NCBI RefSeq assembly: GCF_001510715.1
Contig: NZ_LMTJ01000003.1
Span: forward strand, 236,972-300,971
Origin: Bacillus sp. FJAT-29814
GTDB lineage: Bacteria > Bacillota > Bacilli > Bacillales > Cytobacillaceae
Reading direction: 5' to 3'
Length of the DNA: 64,000 nucleotides
Position 1 is the stretch's first letter, and each line of letters begins with the position of its first letter. Positions 7,444 through 15,731 of this stretch are shown here, in pieces. The notes under the pieces are model-generated. The model ran no database searches. It was not told the origin of the DNA and saw only the letters and a program-made list of their open reading frames with translations. The translations under genes were made by a program, and so were the position numbers.

Positions 7444-8874
7444 ATGGCTAAGGAATTTGTAAAAGATATTACGGCGATGGATGATGATTTCGCGCAGTGG
7501 TATACAGATGTCGTAACAAAAGCAGACTTAATCGATTATTCAAGTGTACGCGGTTCGATGATTATACGCCCATACGGCTATGCACTTTGGGATAACATCA
7601 AAAACGAACTGGACCGACGCATTAAAGAAACAGGGCATGAAAACGTGTATATGCCTTTATTCATCCCTGAGAGCCTGCTGCAAAAAGAGAAAGACCACGT
7701 TGAGGGCTTTGCTCCCGAAGTGGCATGGGTAACACACGGCGGTTCCGAGGAGCTGACGGAGCGATTGGTCGTCCGTCCAACATCAGAGGTTCTATTCTGT
7801 GAGCATTATAGCAATATCATTCACTCCTACCGTGACCTGCCAAAGCTGTATAACCAATGGGCCAACGTTGTCCGCTGGGAGAAAACGACCCGTCCATTCT
7901 TGCGGACATTGGAGTTTTTGTGGCAGGAAGGACACACCGCGCATGCGACAGATGAAGATGCGATGGAAGAAACCATCAAAATGCTGAATGTGTATGCCGA
8001 TGTACTGGAGAACATTCTGGCGATTCCAGTTGTTAAGGGGCAGAAAACAGAGAAGGAAAAATTCGCTGGAGCTAAAGCAACATTTACTGTCGAAAGCTTA
8101 ATGCATGACGGTAAGGCGTTGCAGTCCGGCACTTCCCACCATTTTGGCACCGGCTTTGCTGAGGCATTTGGCATTCAATACACCGATAAAGAAGGGAAGC
8201 TGCAGTATGTTCATCAAACATCATGGGGCTTTACCACTCGTGTCATCGGTGCGTTAATCATGGTACACGGCGATGACCGTGGCTTGGTGATTCCTCCAAA
8301 GGCTGCGCCAACCCAGGTGATGATTGTGCCAATCGCCCAGCATAAAGAAGGAGTTTTAGACTTTGCCTATGATCTGAAGGCATCTCTTTCAAAAGTGGCC
8401 CGAGTTGGTATTGATGCCAGCGACAAGAAGCCAGGCTGGAAATTCAACGAGTACGAAATGAAGGGAATTCCGGTTCGTTTAGAAGTGGGACCTAAAGATA
8501 TTGAGAACAAGCAAGTTGTATTGGTTCGTCGCGACACTTTGGAAAAAGTGGTTGTGCCAATGGATCAGTTGGAGCAGAAGCTTGCTGAGCTGCTTGATGA
8601 CATCCAATCGAACTTATATAACAAAGCATTGAAGCATCGCGAAGAGAGAACCTCCGTGGCGACAACTCTTGATGAGTTAAAGAGCACATTGGAGGCAAAA
8701 CCAGGCTTTATCAAGGCAATGTGGTGTGGCGAGCTTGCCTGTGAGGAGAAAATCAAGGAAGATGTGGGGGCGACCTCACGCTGTATTCCATTTGAGCAGG
8801 AAAAAATCTCTGATAAATGCGTTTGCTGCGGCAAAGACGCCGATAAAATGGTTTATTGGGCAAAAGCATATTAA
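7444..8874 (+). CDS. proS: Prolyl-tRNA synthetase, short archaeal/eukaryal-like type
   Basis: Charges tRNA-Pro with proline in the cytoplasm. At 476 residues it is the short ProRS form that lacks the roughly 180-residue editing insert of the usual bacterial enzyme (about 565 residues). Class II motifs are visible: motif 2 around [20 protein letters not shown], and motif 3 near the [10 protein letters not shown] segment. The anticodon-binding domain follows from about residue 290. The C-terminal tail carries Cys residues ([35 protein letters not shown]), like the zinc-binding extension of this subclass, and ends in the conserved Tyr. The start at 7444 has GAGGTG upstream. Some Bacillaceae carry both forms; whether a second proS exists elsewhere cannot be told here. 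Confidence 0.96.
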   Translation: MAKEFVKDITAMDDDFAQWYTDVVTKADLIDYSSVRGSMIIRPYGYALWDNIKNELDRRIKETGHENVYMPLFIPESLLQKEKDHVEGFAPEVAWVTHGGSEELTERLVVRPTSEVLFCEHYSNIIHSYRDLPKLYNQWANVVRWEKTTRPFLRTLEFLWQEGHTAHATDEDAMEETIKMLNVYADVLENILAIPVVKGQKTEKEKFAGAKATFTVESLMHDGKALQSGTSHHFGTGFAEAFGIQYTDKEGKLQYVHQTSWGFTTRVIGALIMVHGDDRGLVIPPKAAPTQVMIVPIAQHKEGVLDFAYDLKASLSKVARVGIDASDKKPGWKFNEYEMKGIPVRLEVGPKDIENKQVVLVRRDTLEKVVVPMDQLEQKLAELLDDIQSNLYNKALKHREERTSVATTLDELKSTLEAKPGFIKAMWCGELACEEKIKEDVGATSRCIPFEQEKISDKCVCCGKDADKMVYWAKAY

Positions 8875-8888
8875 AAATGACCTTTTTG

Positions 8889-8919
8889 AGGGCTCTTCCG
8901 GGTTGGAAGGGCCTTTTTT
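8889..8919 (+). terminator. Terminator of proS
   Basis: The stem GGCTCTTCC / GGAAGGGCC (one G-T pair) is followed by TTTTTT, about 15 bp after the proS stop. Confidence 0.9.
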
Positions 8920-8934
8920 CTTGGATGCAGCAAG

Positions 8935-9045
8935 ATATCCGCGCAAAAAGGATGGATATCCGCGGAAAGTTCGATATATCCGCGATAATTTGAATATATC
9001 CGCGATAAAATCAATATATCCGCGGAAAGAGCATTTTTATCCGCG
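8935..9045. repeat. Phased ATATCCGCG array, six copies
   Basis: The 9-mer ATATCCGCG (the last copy is TTATCCGCG) begins at 8935, 8956, 8976, 8996, 9016 and 9037, so spacing is 20 or 21 bp each time. The linkers are A/T-rich and variable (GATAAAATCA, GAAAGTTCG). The array lies between the proS terminator and the next gene. Two further arrays of the same motif occur near 38.3 and 39.5 kb. Confidence 0.92.
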
Positions 9046-9117
9046 GACGCCATTTTTTAAAAGGATTTCCAACCATAAGAGGCGAATATGTAAAACTCGG
9101 AAGGAGAGGAAGACACA

Positions 9118-9678
9118 ATGAAACCAATTTTAAAAGAATTTCCAGAAGAGATTACCACGGAAAGACTGATCATCCGCAAGCCGATGCCTGGTGATGGGAA
9201 GGCCGTTTATCAGGCGATACAAGCGTCAATGGCGGAACTGAAGGCGTGGATGCCCTGGGCCCATCGGGAGCAAACGGAGGACGATGTAGAAGCGAACATG
9301 CGCGAAGCCCATGCCAAGTTTTTAACCAGGGAAGACCTAAGATTGCATATTTTTAATAAGGAAACAGGAGAGTTTATCGGGTCATCAGGTTTGCACCGTA
9401 TTAACTGGGATATTCCTAAGTTTGAAATCGGTTATTGGATCGATACCCGTCATCAAGGAAAAGGCTACATAACGGAGGCGACAGAAGCGATTACGAATTT
9501 CGCTTTCATCGAATTGAACGCCAAGCGGGTTGAAATTCGCTGTGATTCCAAAAATAATCGAAGCAAAGCGGTCCCCGAACGTCTCGGTTTTCAACTTGAA
9601 GGTATCTTGAAAAATGACGGTCTATCCGCAGACGGCAAAGAAATACGAGATACGTGCGTTTATGCAAAAATAAAATAA
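9118..9678 (+). CDS. GNAT acetyltransferase, RimJ/RimL type
   Basis: A 186-residue acetyl-CoA-dependent N-acetyltransferase. The acetyl-CoA pyrophosphate loop RHQGKGYI (Q/R-x-x-G-x-G) is preceded by the beta-strand FEIGYWI, and the N-terminal TERLIIRKPMPGDG is typical of the RimJ/RimL/YdaF subgroup that acetylates protein N-termini or small amines. The ATG at 9118 follows AGGAGAGGA. It is a single gene between the ATATCCGCG array and a shared terminator. The substrate is not predictable from sequence. Confidence 0.9.
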   Translation: MKPILKEFPEEITTERLIIRKPMPGDGKAVYQAIQASMAELKAWMPWAHREQTEDDVEANMREAHAKFLTREDLRLHIFNKETGEFIGSSGLHRINWDIPKFEIGYWIDTRHQGKGYITEATEAITNFAFIELNAKRVEIRCDSKNNRSKAVPERLGFQLEGILKNDGLSADGKEIRDTCVYAKIK

Positions 9679-9683
9679 CAAGG

Positions 9684-9718
9684 AAAAACTCGGCCAACAA
9701 AAAAAAGCCGAGTTTTTC
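9684..9718. terminator. Bidirectional terminator between convergent genes
   Basis: AAAAACTCGGC (9684-9694) pairs with GCCGAGTTTTT (9707-9717). A/T runs on both sides allow it to end transcripts from the acetyltransferase (+) and the YdcF-like gene (-). Confidence 0.88.
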
Positions 9719-9724
9719 TATCAA

Positions 9725-10312
9725 TCAATCCAAAATATATCGTTTTAAGTAAAACTTGGTTATCGCCAAATATTCGCGAAAATAGGATTTCACAACAGCT
9801 TGAGACGGCGTTTCTGCCGGTAGTCCGTCCACCTCCAGCCCTTGGTCACGGGCGATTGATACTCCACGATATAGGTGGAAAGCATTCGTAACCACAACAC
9901 CTAACTTTGCCTCGGATGGAATTAGTTTTTTAGAAAAGGCAATATTTTCATAGGTGTCCGTCGATTGATCTTCCAGGATGATCCGCGATTCGCTGATGCC
10001 TTGTTTCAGCAACTCCCGCTTAATGCTCTCCGCTTCAGAAATGTCCTCACCGCGTCCTTGGCCACCGGAAGCAATCACCAGTGTACTTGGGTTATCCTTA
10101 AGGTATACCGCCGCAGCATCGATTCTGCGGGCCAGTGCCAAAGAAGGGGCAGTGCCGTTAACCTTTGCACCCAAGACAATCAAATAATCGGCATCTTTTG
10201 GTGCTTCCACATGCCAATACTGACTAATTTTAAATTGCAAAAACAGACAATAAATCAAACCGATCCCAATTAAAATGCCTAGAATAGTAAATATCCGCTT
10301 CCGATTTTTCAT
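9725..10312 (-). CDS. YdcF-like protein (DUF218), membrane anchored
   Basis: A 195-residue protein with one N-terminal membrane helix (about residues 7-25) and an extracytoplasmic DUF218 domain. The domain shows DYLIVLGAKVNG near its start, the SGGQGRGEDISEAESIKRELL segment, and TYENIAFSK. Relatives include SanA, ElyC and YdcF, linked to envelope processes in other bacteria, but the biochemical activity is not settled. The ATG at 10312 follows AGGGGAAAC. It is transcribed divergently from hmp. Confidence 0.88.
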   Translation of the reverse strand: MKNRKRIFTILGILIGIGLIYCLFLQFKISQYWHVEAPKDADYLIVLGAKVNGTAPSLALARRIDAAAVYLKDNPSTLVIASGGQGRGEDISEAESIKRELLKQGISESRIILEDQSTDTYENIAFSKKLIPSEAKLGVVVTNAFHLYRGVSIARDQGLEVDGLPAETPSQAVVKSYFREYLAITKFYLKRYILD

Positions 10313-10393
10313 GTTTCCCCTATCCCATTTTTTCTTAATAGTAATGTATCCTCTAAATATTTTCCAGCATATTGTGAAGCCTGTAACAGGAAA

Positions 10394-10416
10394 TTAGGAC
10401 TATGACATAGTTCTAA
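10394..10416. promoter_or_regulatory. 23-bp palindrome in the ydcF-like/hmp divergent region
   Basis: TTAGGACTATG and CATAGTTCTAA are inverted around a single central A, with one mismatch in 11 pairs. It lies about 80 bp upstream of the predicted hmp transcription start and about 85 bp upstream of the ydcF-like start codon. It is not a sequence I recognise as an NsrR or ResD site. Confidence 0.55.
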
Positions 10417-10435
10417 TTATTCAAATATAACAATG

Positions 10436-10478
10436 TGTGATTTAAATCACTAAACCGCCATGTTTTTTGTCATATAAT
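10436..10478 (+). promoter_or_regulatory. Fnr-type box and -10 element of hmp
   Basis: TGTGATTTAAATCACT (10436-10451) matches the Bacillus Fnr consensus TGTGA-N6-TCAC. The -10 TATAAT is at 10473-10478, which puts the start site near 10485 and the box centre (10443.5) at -41.5, the class II activation position. No good -35 hexamer is present, as expected for an activator-dependent promoter. Confidence 0.85.
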
Positions 10479-10515
10479 ACTACGTACATAGTGAAAACCA
10501 AAAGGAGTGTTCAAT

Positions 10516-11727
10516 GTGTTAAATCAAAAAACGATAGAAATTATTAAATCAACCGTTCCGGTGCTCGAGCAGTATGGTGAACAAATTACGACTAGATTTT
10601 ATCAGCTCATGTTCGGAAACCATCCGGAATTATTGAATATTTTTAATCATGCCAATCAAAAACAGGGCAGACAGCAAAAGGCTTTGGCTGGCACCGTATA
10701 TGCTGCGGCAATGTATATTGATAATTTGGAAGCCATCCTTCCAGTCGTGAAACAAATTGCTCATAAGCATCGAAGCCTTGGTATCAAGCCAGAGCATTAT
10801 CCAATCGTAGGTAAGCATCTATTATTAGCAATTAAGGATGTGTTAGGAGAGGCGGCAACGAACGAAATTATTGACGCATGGGCACAGGCCTATGGTGTGA
10901 TTGCCGATGCCTTCATTGGTGTGGAAGCGGAAATGTATCATGAAGCTGCAACCAAACAAGGTGGCTGGGACGGGTTCCGCGTCTTTTATGTTGACCGGAA
11001 AGTGCAGGAAAGTGATGTTATCACGTCCTTTTATTTAAAACCAACGGACAACAAAGCTATTGCCGATTTTAAACCGGGACAATATATCAGCATAAAACTT
11101 GAAATCGAAGGCGAAAAGTTCACCCATATTCGCCAGTATAGCCTTTCCGATGCACCAGGCAAGGGCTATTACAGAATTAGCGTTAAACGTGAAGCGGGAA
11201 CAGCCAATCCCGATGGTGTGGTGTCCAACTACCTTCATGAGGGTGTAAACGAAGGAGATTTACTTCAGATTAGTGCCCCTGCAGGCGATTTCGTACTGAA
11301 TACTGAAAAATCCTCACCGGTTGTACTGTTAAGCGGCGGGGTTGGTTTAACTCCAATGATGAGCATGCTTAAAACAGTTGTCGAAATTCAGCCAGAACGT
11401 AAGGTGACCTTTGTTCATGCAGCTCAAAACAGCAATGTCCATGCTCTAAGAGAGGAAGTGGAGGAGTTGGCACAGCTTGAAAATGTAACATCCTACGTTT
11501 TCTATGATGCGCCGACAGATGACGACCGTAAACACAATCGCTTCGATGTCGAGGGCTATATCACCCGTGAATGGCTAAAAGAAAAGGTTTCAATCGAAGA
11601 TGCCGATTTTTATTTCTGCGGGCCGGTTCCATTTATGAAGGCCATTAACAGCAGTTTACAAGAACTAGGTATTAATGAAGAGAGAATTCACTTTGAGTTC
11701 TTTGGACCAAAAGCAAGCTTGGTTTAA
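10516..11727 (+). CDS. hmp: Flavohaemoglobin (nitric oxide dioxygenase)
   Basis: Converts nitric oxide and oxygen to nitrate with NAD(P)H, and protects respiration from nitrosative stress. It has an N-terminal globin domain (about residues 1-138), with the KHRSLGIKPEHYPIVG segment carrying the haem region. An FAD domain with RQYSLSDAPG and an NAD domain with GGVGLTPMMSM and FYFCGPVPFM follow. It is 403 residues long. GTG at 10516 is chosen because AAAGGAG lies 8 bases upstream and the protein then begins MLNQKTIEIIK, like other Bacillus Hmp; the in-frame GTG at 10507 overlaps that ribosome binding site. The Fnr box upstream predicts induction when oxygen falls. Confidence 0.97.
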   Translation: MLNQKTIEIIKSTVPVLEQYGEQITTRFYQLMFGNHPELLNIFNHANQKQGRQQKALAGTVYAAAMYIDNLEAILPVVKQIAHKHRSLGIKPEHYPIVGKHLLLAIKDVLGEAATNEIIDAWAQAYGVIADAFIGVEAEMYHEAATKQGGWDGFRVFYVDRKVQESDVITSFYLKPTDNKAIADFKPGQYISIKLEIEGEKFTHIRQYSLSDAPGKGYYRISVKREAGTANPDGVVSNYLHEGVNEGDLLQISAPAGDFVLNTEKSSPVVLLSGGVGLTPMMSMLKTVVEIQPERKVTFVHAAQNSNVHALREEVEELAQLENVTSYVFYDAPTDDDRKHNRFDVEGYITREWLKEKVSIEDADFYFCGPVPFMKAINSSLQELGINEERIHFEFFGPKASLV

Positions 11728-11734
11728 AAAAACG

Positions 11735-11770
11735 AACCCGATTTCCAATTATGAAGGAAATCGGGTTTTT
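11735..11770. terminator. Bidirectional terminator between hmp and degV
   Basis: AACCCGATTTCC / GGAAATCGGGTT is a 12-bp stem with TTTTT on the plus side and TTTTTTT on the minus side. Confidence 0.92.
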
Positions 11771-11772
11771 CA

Positions 11773-12621
11773 TTATTCACATACCCAGGAAAGTCCTAGC
11801 GTTCCAGCCCCCGTATGCACCCCAGCAACAGTGATCAGCATCATGACCTCAGTTTGTAAATCAGGAAATTGCTCATGAATATATTTTTCAAAGGCGACAG
11901 CCTTGTCCTGTTCGTGCGCGTGAATAATCACCGCTTTTGTCACCTTATGAGACTCCAAGTCTTCCTTCAAGCGGTTAACGAGCCATGCGAGAGCCTTTTT
12001 TTCAGACCGGACCTTGTCCTTGATTTTGGCGGTGCCTTCTTCAATAGATAGGATCGGCTTAATGTTTAGCAGCGAAGCCAATATTTTTTGGCCGCCGGAT
12101 ACCCGGCCGCTCTTATGTAATTGGTCAAGATTGGACGGGACTAGAAACAGGCGGGTATCGTCACGCATTTCATTTAGTTGGCGAACGACCTCATTAATCT
12201 CAACACCTTGCTCGACCAATTGAATGCCTTTCTTTATTAAAAATGACAGCGGATAGGAACCGGTGCGGGAATCTATACCGTATAGTTTGAAACCGGCCAT
12301 TTCCGCTGCCAAAACGGAAGTTTGATAGGTTCCCGTCAGAATGCTGGAGGCATGTACTGCTACTCCGAAATCATATTCTGTCTTTAACTTTTCATAAAGC
12401 TCAACAAAGTCGTTAAGAGAAGGCTGGGATGATTGAAATTTTCCTTCTTCCGTTTTCATTCTTATATAAAATTCTTCCTGCGTTATGTCGATTGTCTCTT
12501 TGAAAAAATCGTCATTAATCACAACGTGCAGGGGAATGACATGTATGTGATGCTGCTCGATAAATTCTTTGCTGAGAGATGATGTGGTGTCTGTTATCCA
12601 AGCAATTTTCGCCGGGTTCAT
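11773..12621 (-). CDS. DegV-family fatty-acid-binding protein
   Basis: A 282-residue cytoplasmic protein of the DegV/FakB family. Members hold a fatty acid in a deep pocket and, in some species, present it to the kinase FakA for phosphorylation. The family start is seen in IAWITDTTSSL. SSQPS is at about residues 64-68, SSILTGTYQT in the middle, and LHKSGRVSGGQ in the C-terminal lobe. The ATG at 12621 follows AGGAGGAG. No FakA-like kinase gene is nearby. Its role as a lipid carrier is by family. Confidence 0.94.
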   Translation of the reverse strand: MNPAKIAWITDTTSSLSKEFIEQHHIHVIPLHVVINDDFFKETIDITQEEFYIRMKTEEGKFQSSQPSLNDFVELYEKLKTEYDFGVAVHASSILTGTYQTSVLAAEMAGFKLYGIDSRTGSYPLSFLIKKGIQLVEQGVEINEVVRQLNEMRDDTRLFLVPSNLDQLHKSGRVSGGQKILASLLNIKPILSIEEGTAKIKDKVRSEKKALAWLVNRLKEDLESHKVTKAVIIHAHEQDKAVAFEKYIHEQFPDLQTEVMMLITVAGVHTGAGTLGLSWVCE

Positions 12622-12880
12622 TTCTTTCTCCTCCTGAGAGTTGCCTTATTTATAGTATTACCCGCTACACATATGACATTATTAAAGCTTTTGTTAAATA
12701 ATGAAACATAGAATAGGGGTTATGGATTTGCACAACCAAATAAAAGATACTTTAACAGGTGTAACCCGTCTATAAACAAATGTCATGTAACTAGTAAAAA
12801 TTTTTTTGCTAAAACTTTTATTGTGGTATGAAACTGTGATTAAATGAAGGTATATTCATGGCCGGAAAGGGTTGAGCTGT

Positions 12881-13660
12881 TTGAGTAAAAACATGGTTCG
12901 CTTTGTGACGATTATTGCGGCTTTATTTTTTCTTCTTTGGCTGGCCGGCCTTGGCTGGGCAGTGGCTGAATACTATGCGGGGAAACCGGATCAAGTTCCC
13001 AAGGCAAGTGAGCAGAAAATAGAAAAGGCTGAAAGCAAAAAAGGGTTAACGGTAGTCGCCTTGGGTGATTCATTGACGAGAGGAACGGGTGACGAGACTG
13101 GGAAAGGCTATGTCGGTGTTTTAGTGGATGAATTGAAGGAAAAGACAAAGCAGCCGATACAGCTTACGAACCTTGGCATCAACGGACAGCGCTCAGACCA
13201 GCTGCGGAATCAGGTTGGGCAGACGGAGGTGAAGCGGCAAATCCAAAAAGCTGATGTCATTGTAGTGACAATTGGTGGGAACGATTTGTTTCGAGGCGGG
13301 CAAGGGATTATCGAGTTTAAAAATGAGGACCTGACGGAGATACAAACCAAATATCTCGAAAATATAAAGGTTATTCTTGAACAAATTCGAAATCACAATC
13401 AGAATGCCAATGTGTTTTTTATCGGACTTTATAACCCGTTTATTGAGCTAGGTGAAGGAAAAGAGATGTCCAAGGTTGTCCGGCAGTGGAACTATCAGAG
13501 TGCAGAAGTAAGCGCTGCTTTTCCAAAAATAGTGTTTGTTCCGACGTTTGACCTATTTGAGCTAAAGGTTAATGATTACCTATATTCCGATAAGTTTCAT
13601 CCAAATACAAAAGGGTACCGGTTAATTGCGGAACGGGTGGCCTCATTAATCACTTGGTGA
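12881..13660 (+). CDS. SGNH/GDSL-type hydrolase, membrane anchored
   Basis: An esterase/acyl hydrolase-like protein of about 259 residues with an N-terminal membrane anchor (about residues 6-27). The four SGNH blocks are present: GDSLTRG (nucleophile Ser), NLGINGQRSDQL (Gly), VTIGGNDLF (Asn) and DKFHPNTKGY (Asp-x-x-His). The catalytic domain should face outside. TTG at 12881 is preferred because an AAAGG sequence lies about 11 bases upstream; TTG at 12872 is too close to it and ATG at 12893 is possible. It is the first gene of an apparent operon with an ABC exporter, whose ribosome binding site overlaps its stop codon. It resembles B. subtilis YpmR. The 258-bp gap upstream holds only AT-rich promoter sequence. 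Confidence 0.88.
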   Translation: MSKNMVRFVTIIAALFFLLWLAGLGWAVAEYYAGKPDQVPKASEQKIEKAESKKGLTVVALGDSLTRGTGDETGKGYVGVLVDELKEKTKQPIQLTNLGINGQRSDQLRNQVGQTEVKRQIQKADVIVVTIGGNDLFRGGQGIIEFKNEDLTEIQTKYLENIKVILEQIRNHNQNANVFFIGLYNPFIELGEGKEMSKVVRQWNYQSAEVSAAFPKIVFVPTFDLFELKVNDYLYSDKFHPNTKGYRLIAERVASLITW

Positions 13661-13671
13661 GGAGATTATTT

Positions 13672-14586
13672 ATGGAAAAAAATATCACTTTATCGGTAAA
13701 GGATTTAAAAAAGAAAATTGGCCGGAAAGAAATAATCAAAGGATTATCTTTCGATTTGCGGGAAGGGGAAGTGTTTGGTTTCCTAGGGCCAAATGGTGCT
13801 GGGAAAACAACGACCATCCGAATGCTTGTTGGCTTGATTAAGCCGACTTCTGGCACCATCCATATCAGTGGCTATAATATTGAAGGGCAATTTTCCGAGG
13901 CAATGAAGAATCTTGGCTGCATTGTGGAAAATCCAGAATTGTATCCATTTTTGTCAGGTTATAACAACCTGCTCCATTTTGCTCGGATGCTCGAGGGGAT
14001 TGGGGAAGAGCGAATTCATGAGGTAACCAAGCTTGCCGGTTTGACTGAGCGGATTCACGATAAGGTGAAGACGTATTCCTTGGGAATGAGACAACGCCTC
14101 GGAATTGCCCAAGCTTTGCTCGGAAATCCAAAGGTGCTCATCTTGGATGAACCGACTAATGGTCTTGATCCGGCCGGAATCCGTGAGATGCGGGAATTTA
14201 TAAGATTTCTTGCAGAAAAAGAGGGACTAAGCGTTCTTGTTTCCAGTCATTTATTAAGTGAAATACAGCAATTGTGCGACAGAGTGGCCATTATTTCCAA
14301 AGGACGTATTATAACCACCGATACGGTTGGAAACCTATTATCCAATCGGGAACGAGTACAGTGGGTGATGAATCCTAGCGAAAAAGGGAAACAAGTTTTA
14401 CGTGAGTTAACAAAGGTTGAGGAACGGGAAGACGGCACAGTCTTAACCGAATTTGATGAACAGGGGACTCCGTTGTGGAATAAACGGCTAGTAGAAGCAG
14501 GTGTCTCGGTACTGGAAATGAACCGCAAGATGCCGGTGCTGGAGGATTTATTCCTTGAACTGACCGGGGGTGAGACCATTGACTAA
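13672..14586 (+). CDS. ABC transporter ATP-binding protein (BcrA/CcmA type)
   Basis: A 304-residue ATPase powering the permease encoded next. Walker A is GPNGAGKTT, the signature is SLGMRQRLGIAQALL, and Walker B is LILDEPTNGLD, followed by the SSHLLSEIQ switch histidine. A C-terminal extension of about 80 residues is typical of the bacitracin/lantibiotic-immunity and multidrug subclass. The ATG at 13672 follows GAGGAG, which overlaps the stop of the GDSL gene. The gene overlaps the permease start by 8 bases, so the three genes are probably cotranscribed. Confidence 0.95.
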   Translation: MEKNITLSVKDLKKKIGRKEIIKGLSFDLREGEVFGFLGPNGAGKTTTIRMLVGLIKPTSGTIHISGYNIEGQFSEAMKNLGCIVENPELYPFLSGYNNLLHFARMLEGIGEERIHEVTKLAGLTERIHDKVKTYSLGMRQRLGIAQALLGNPKVLILDEPTNGLDPAGIREMREFIRFLAEKEGLSVLVSSHLLSEIQQLCDRVAIISKGRIITTDTVGNLLSNRERVQWVMNPSEKGKQVLRELTKVEEREDGTVLTEFDEQGTPLWNKRLVEAGVSVLEMNRKMPVLEDLFLELTGGETID

Positions 14587-15559
14587 ACTGGTCCAAAATG
14601 AAATGCTGAAGCTAATCGCAAAAAAACGCCTGATTGTTATTGGTATAATCATTGGTGTTCTTGTCATCTTGTTTACATATGCCCAGTATAAGGAAACCGA
14701 AACACAAAGGAAAAAATTAGGCACGAACGATTGGCGGACGATTCTACAGCAGCAAATTGTCGATACGACGAACCGTCTTAGCAGCAGCCGAATTTCTGAT
14801 GAGTGGAAAAAGCAGCTGCAAATTTCGCTACAGCAGAAGCAATATTATCTTGACCATGATATCAATCCGGCTGAGCCAGGAGCTCCGACATTTATCAGAA
14901 TTTTTCTGGAGAACTCGATTGATTTATTTATCCCGTTAATGGTCATGGTGATCGCTAGTGATTTGGTGTCTTCCGAGCATAGTATGGGGACGGTCAAGCT
15001 CCTGTTAACGAGGCCGGTGAAGCGGTGGAAAATTCTTTTAAGCAAATATATTACCCTGTGCCTGGCTGTCTCGCTTATCATCGCTATTGCCGGAATCCTC
15101 TCTTACCTCATCTCAGGTGCAGTCTTTGGCTACAAAGGCTGGGGAGCTCCGATTTTAACTGGGTTTAATATTACGGATGAAGGACTAAGCACTTCTGAAG
15201 TTAGATTATTAAGTTTATGGGAGTTTCTCTTGATGGATATAGGCCTTGTCTGGTTTGTCGCCATTGTGGTTGGGACATTGTCATTTATGCTATCGGTATT
15301 AATTCGCAGCACCGCCGCAGGAATGGGTGTCATGCTTGCGGCACTGATCTCCGGTGCTATTTTAAGTAATATGGTTTCCTCGTGGGAATCAGCTAAATAT
15401 TTTTTCATGGTGAATTTAAGGTTAACAGACTATATGAAGGGAAGTGCACCGCCTATTGAGGGCATGAATCTTTCGTTTTCGATGATGGTTCTGCTTGTTT
15501 GGTGGGCGGCAGCGCTGATTGTTTCCTTTGTTGTCTTTACAAAGAGAGATGTATATTAA
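14579..15559 (+). CDS. ABC-2 type permease
   Basis: A 326-residue membrane partner of the preceding ATPase. One N-terminal helix (about residues 14-34) is followed by an extracytoplasmic loop of roughly 80 residues, then five or more helices with the conserved SSEHSMGTVKLLLTRPVKR cytoplasmic coupling segment. TTG at 14579 is chosen because GGGGGTGAG lies just upstream; the in-frame GTG at 14570 would sit inside it. The exported substrate is unknown. The linkage to a GDSL hydrolase suggests a lipid or envelope function, which is inference. Confidence 0.9.
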   Translation: MTKLVQNEMLKLIAKKRLIVIGIIIGVLVILFTYAQYKETETQRKKLGTNDWRTILQQQIVDTTNRLSSSRISDEWKKQLQISLQQKQYYLDHDINPAEPGAPTFIRIFLENSIDLFIPLMVMVIASDLVSSEHSMGTVKLLLTRPVKRWKILLSKYITLCLAVSLIIAIAGILSYLISGAVFGYKGWGAPILTGFNITDEGLSTSEVRLLSLWEFLLMDIGLVWFVAIVVGTLSFMLSVLIRSTAAGMGVMLAALISGAILSNMVSSWESAKYFFMVNLRLTDYMKGSAPPIEGMNLSFSMMVLLVWWAAALIVSFVVFTKRDVY

Positions 15560-15573
15560 TTTTTGACTAAATA

Positions 15574-15612
15574 AACAACCCGCTCCCATTAAGGAAGCGG
15601 GTTGTTTGTCTT
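15574..15612 (+). terminator. Terminator of the GDSL-ABC operon
   Basis: An 11-bp stem, AACAACCCGCT / AGCGGGTTGTT (15574-15606), is followed by TGTCTT. Confidence 0.85.
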
Positions 15613-15660
15613 AAAATCGGGGGAATTTAAGACATTTTATTGGGATGCTTCTATTCAAAT

Positions 15661-15698
15661 GCAGCAAGGAGGTGTGAGGGGACGTTCCCCCTTGCTGC
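15661..15698. repeat. Nested hairpin downstream of ndh
   Basis: GCAGCAAGG (15661) pairs with CCTTGCTGC (ending 15698). The loop itself contains GGGGA / TCCCC. No T-run follows on either strand. It lies between convergent genes and may stabilise the 3' end of the ndh transcript. Confidence 0.6.
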
Positions 15699-15731
15699 GG
15701 AAAGTAAACAATCATAAACAGGCTGGAATGC

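Noticed and set aside
8726..9121. 131-residue plus-strand frame running from proS into the ATATCCGCG array
   Set aside because: It overlaps proS in another frame, crosses the proS terminator, and its later part is translated repeat sequence.
15661..15698. Terminator of ndh
   Set aside because: The stem is strong but no T-run follows on the minus strand, so it is listed only as a hairpin.
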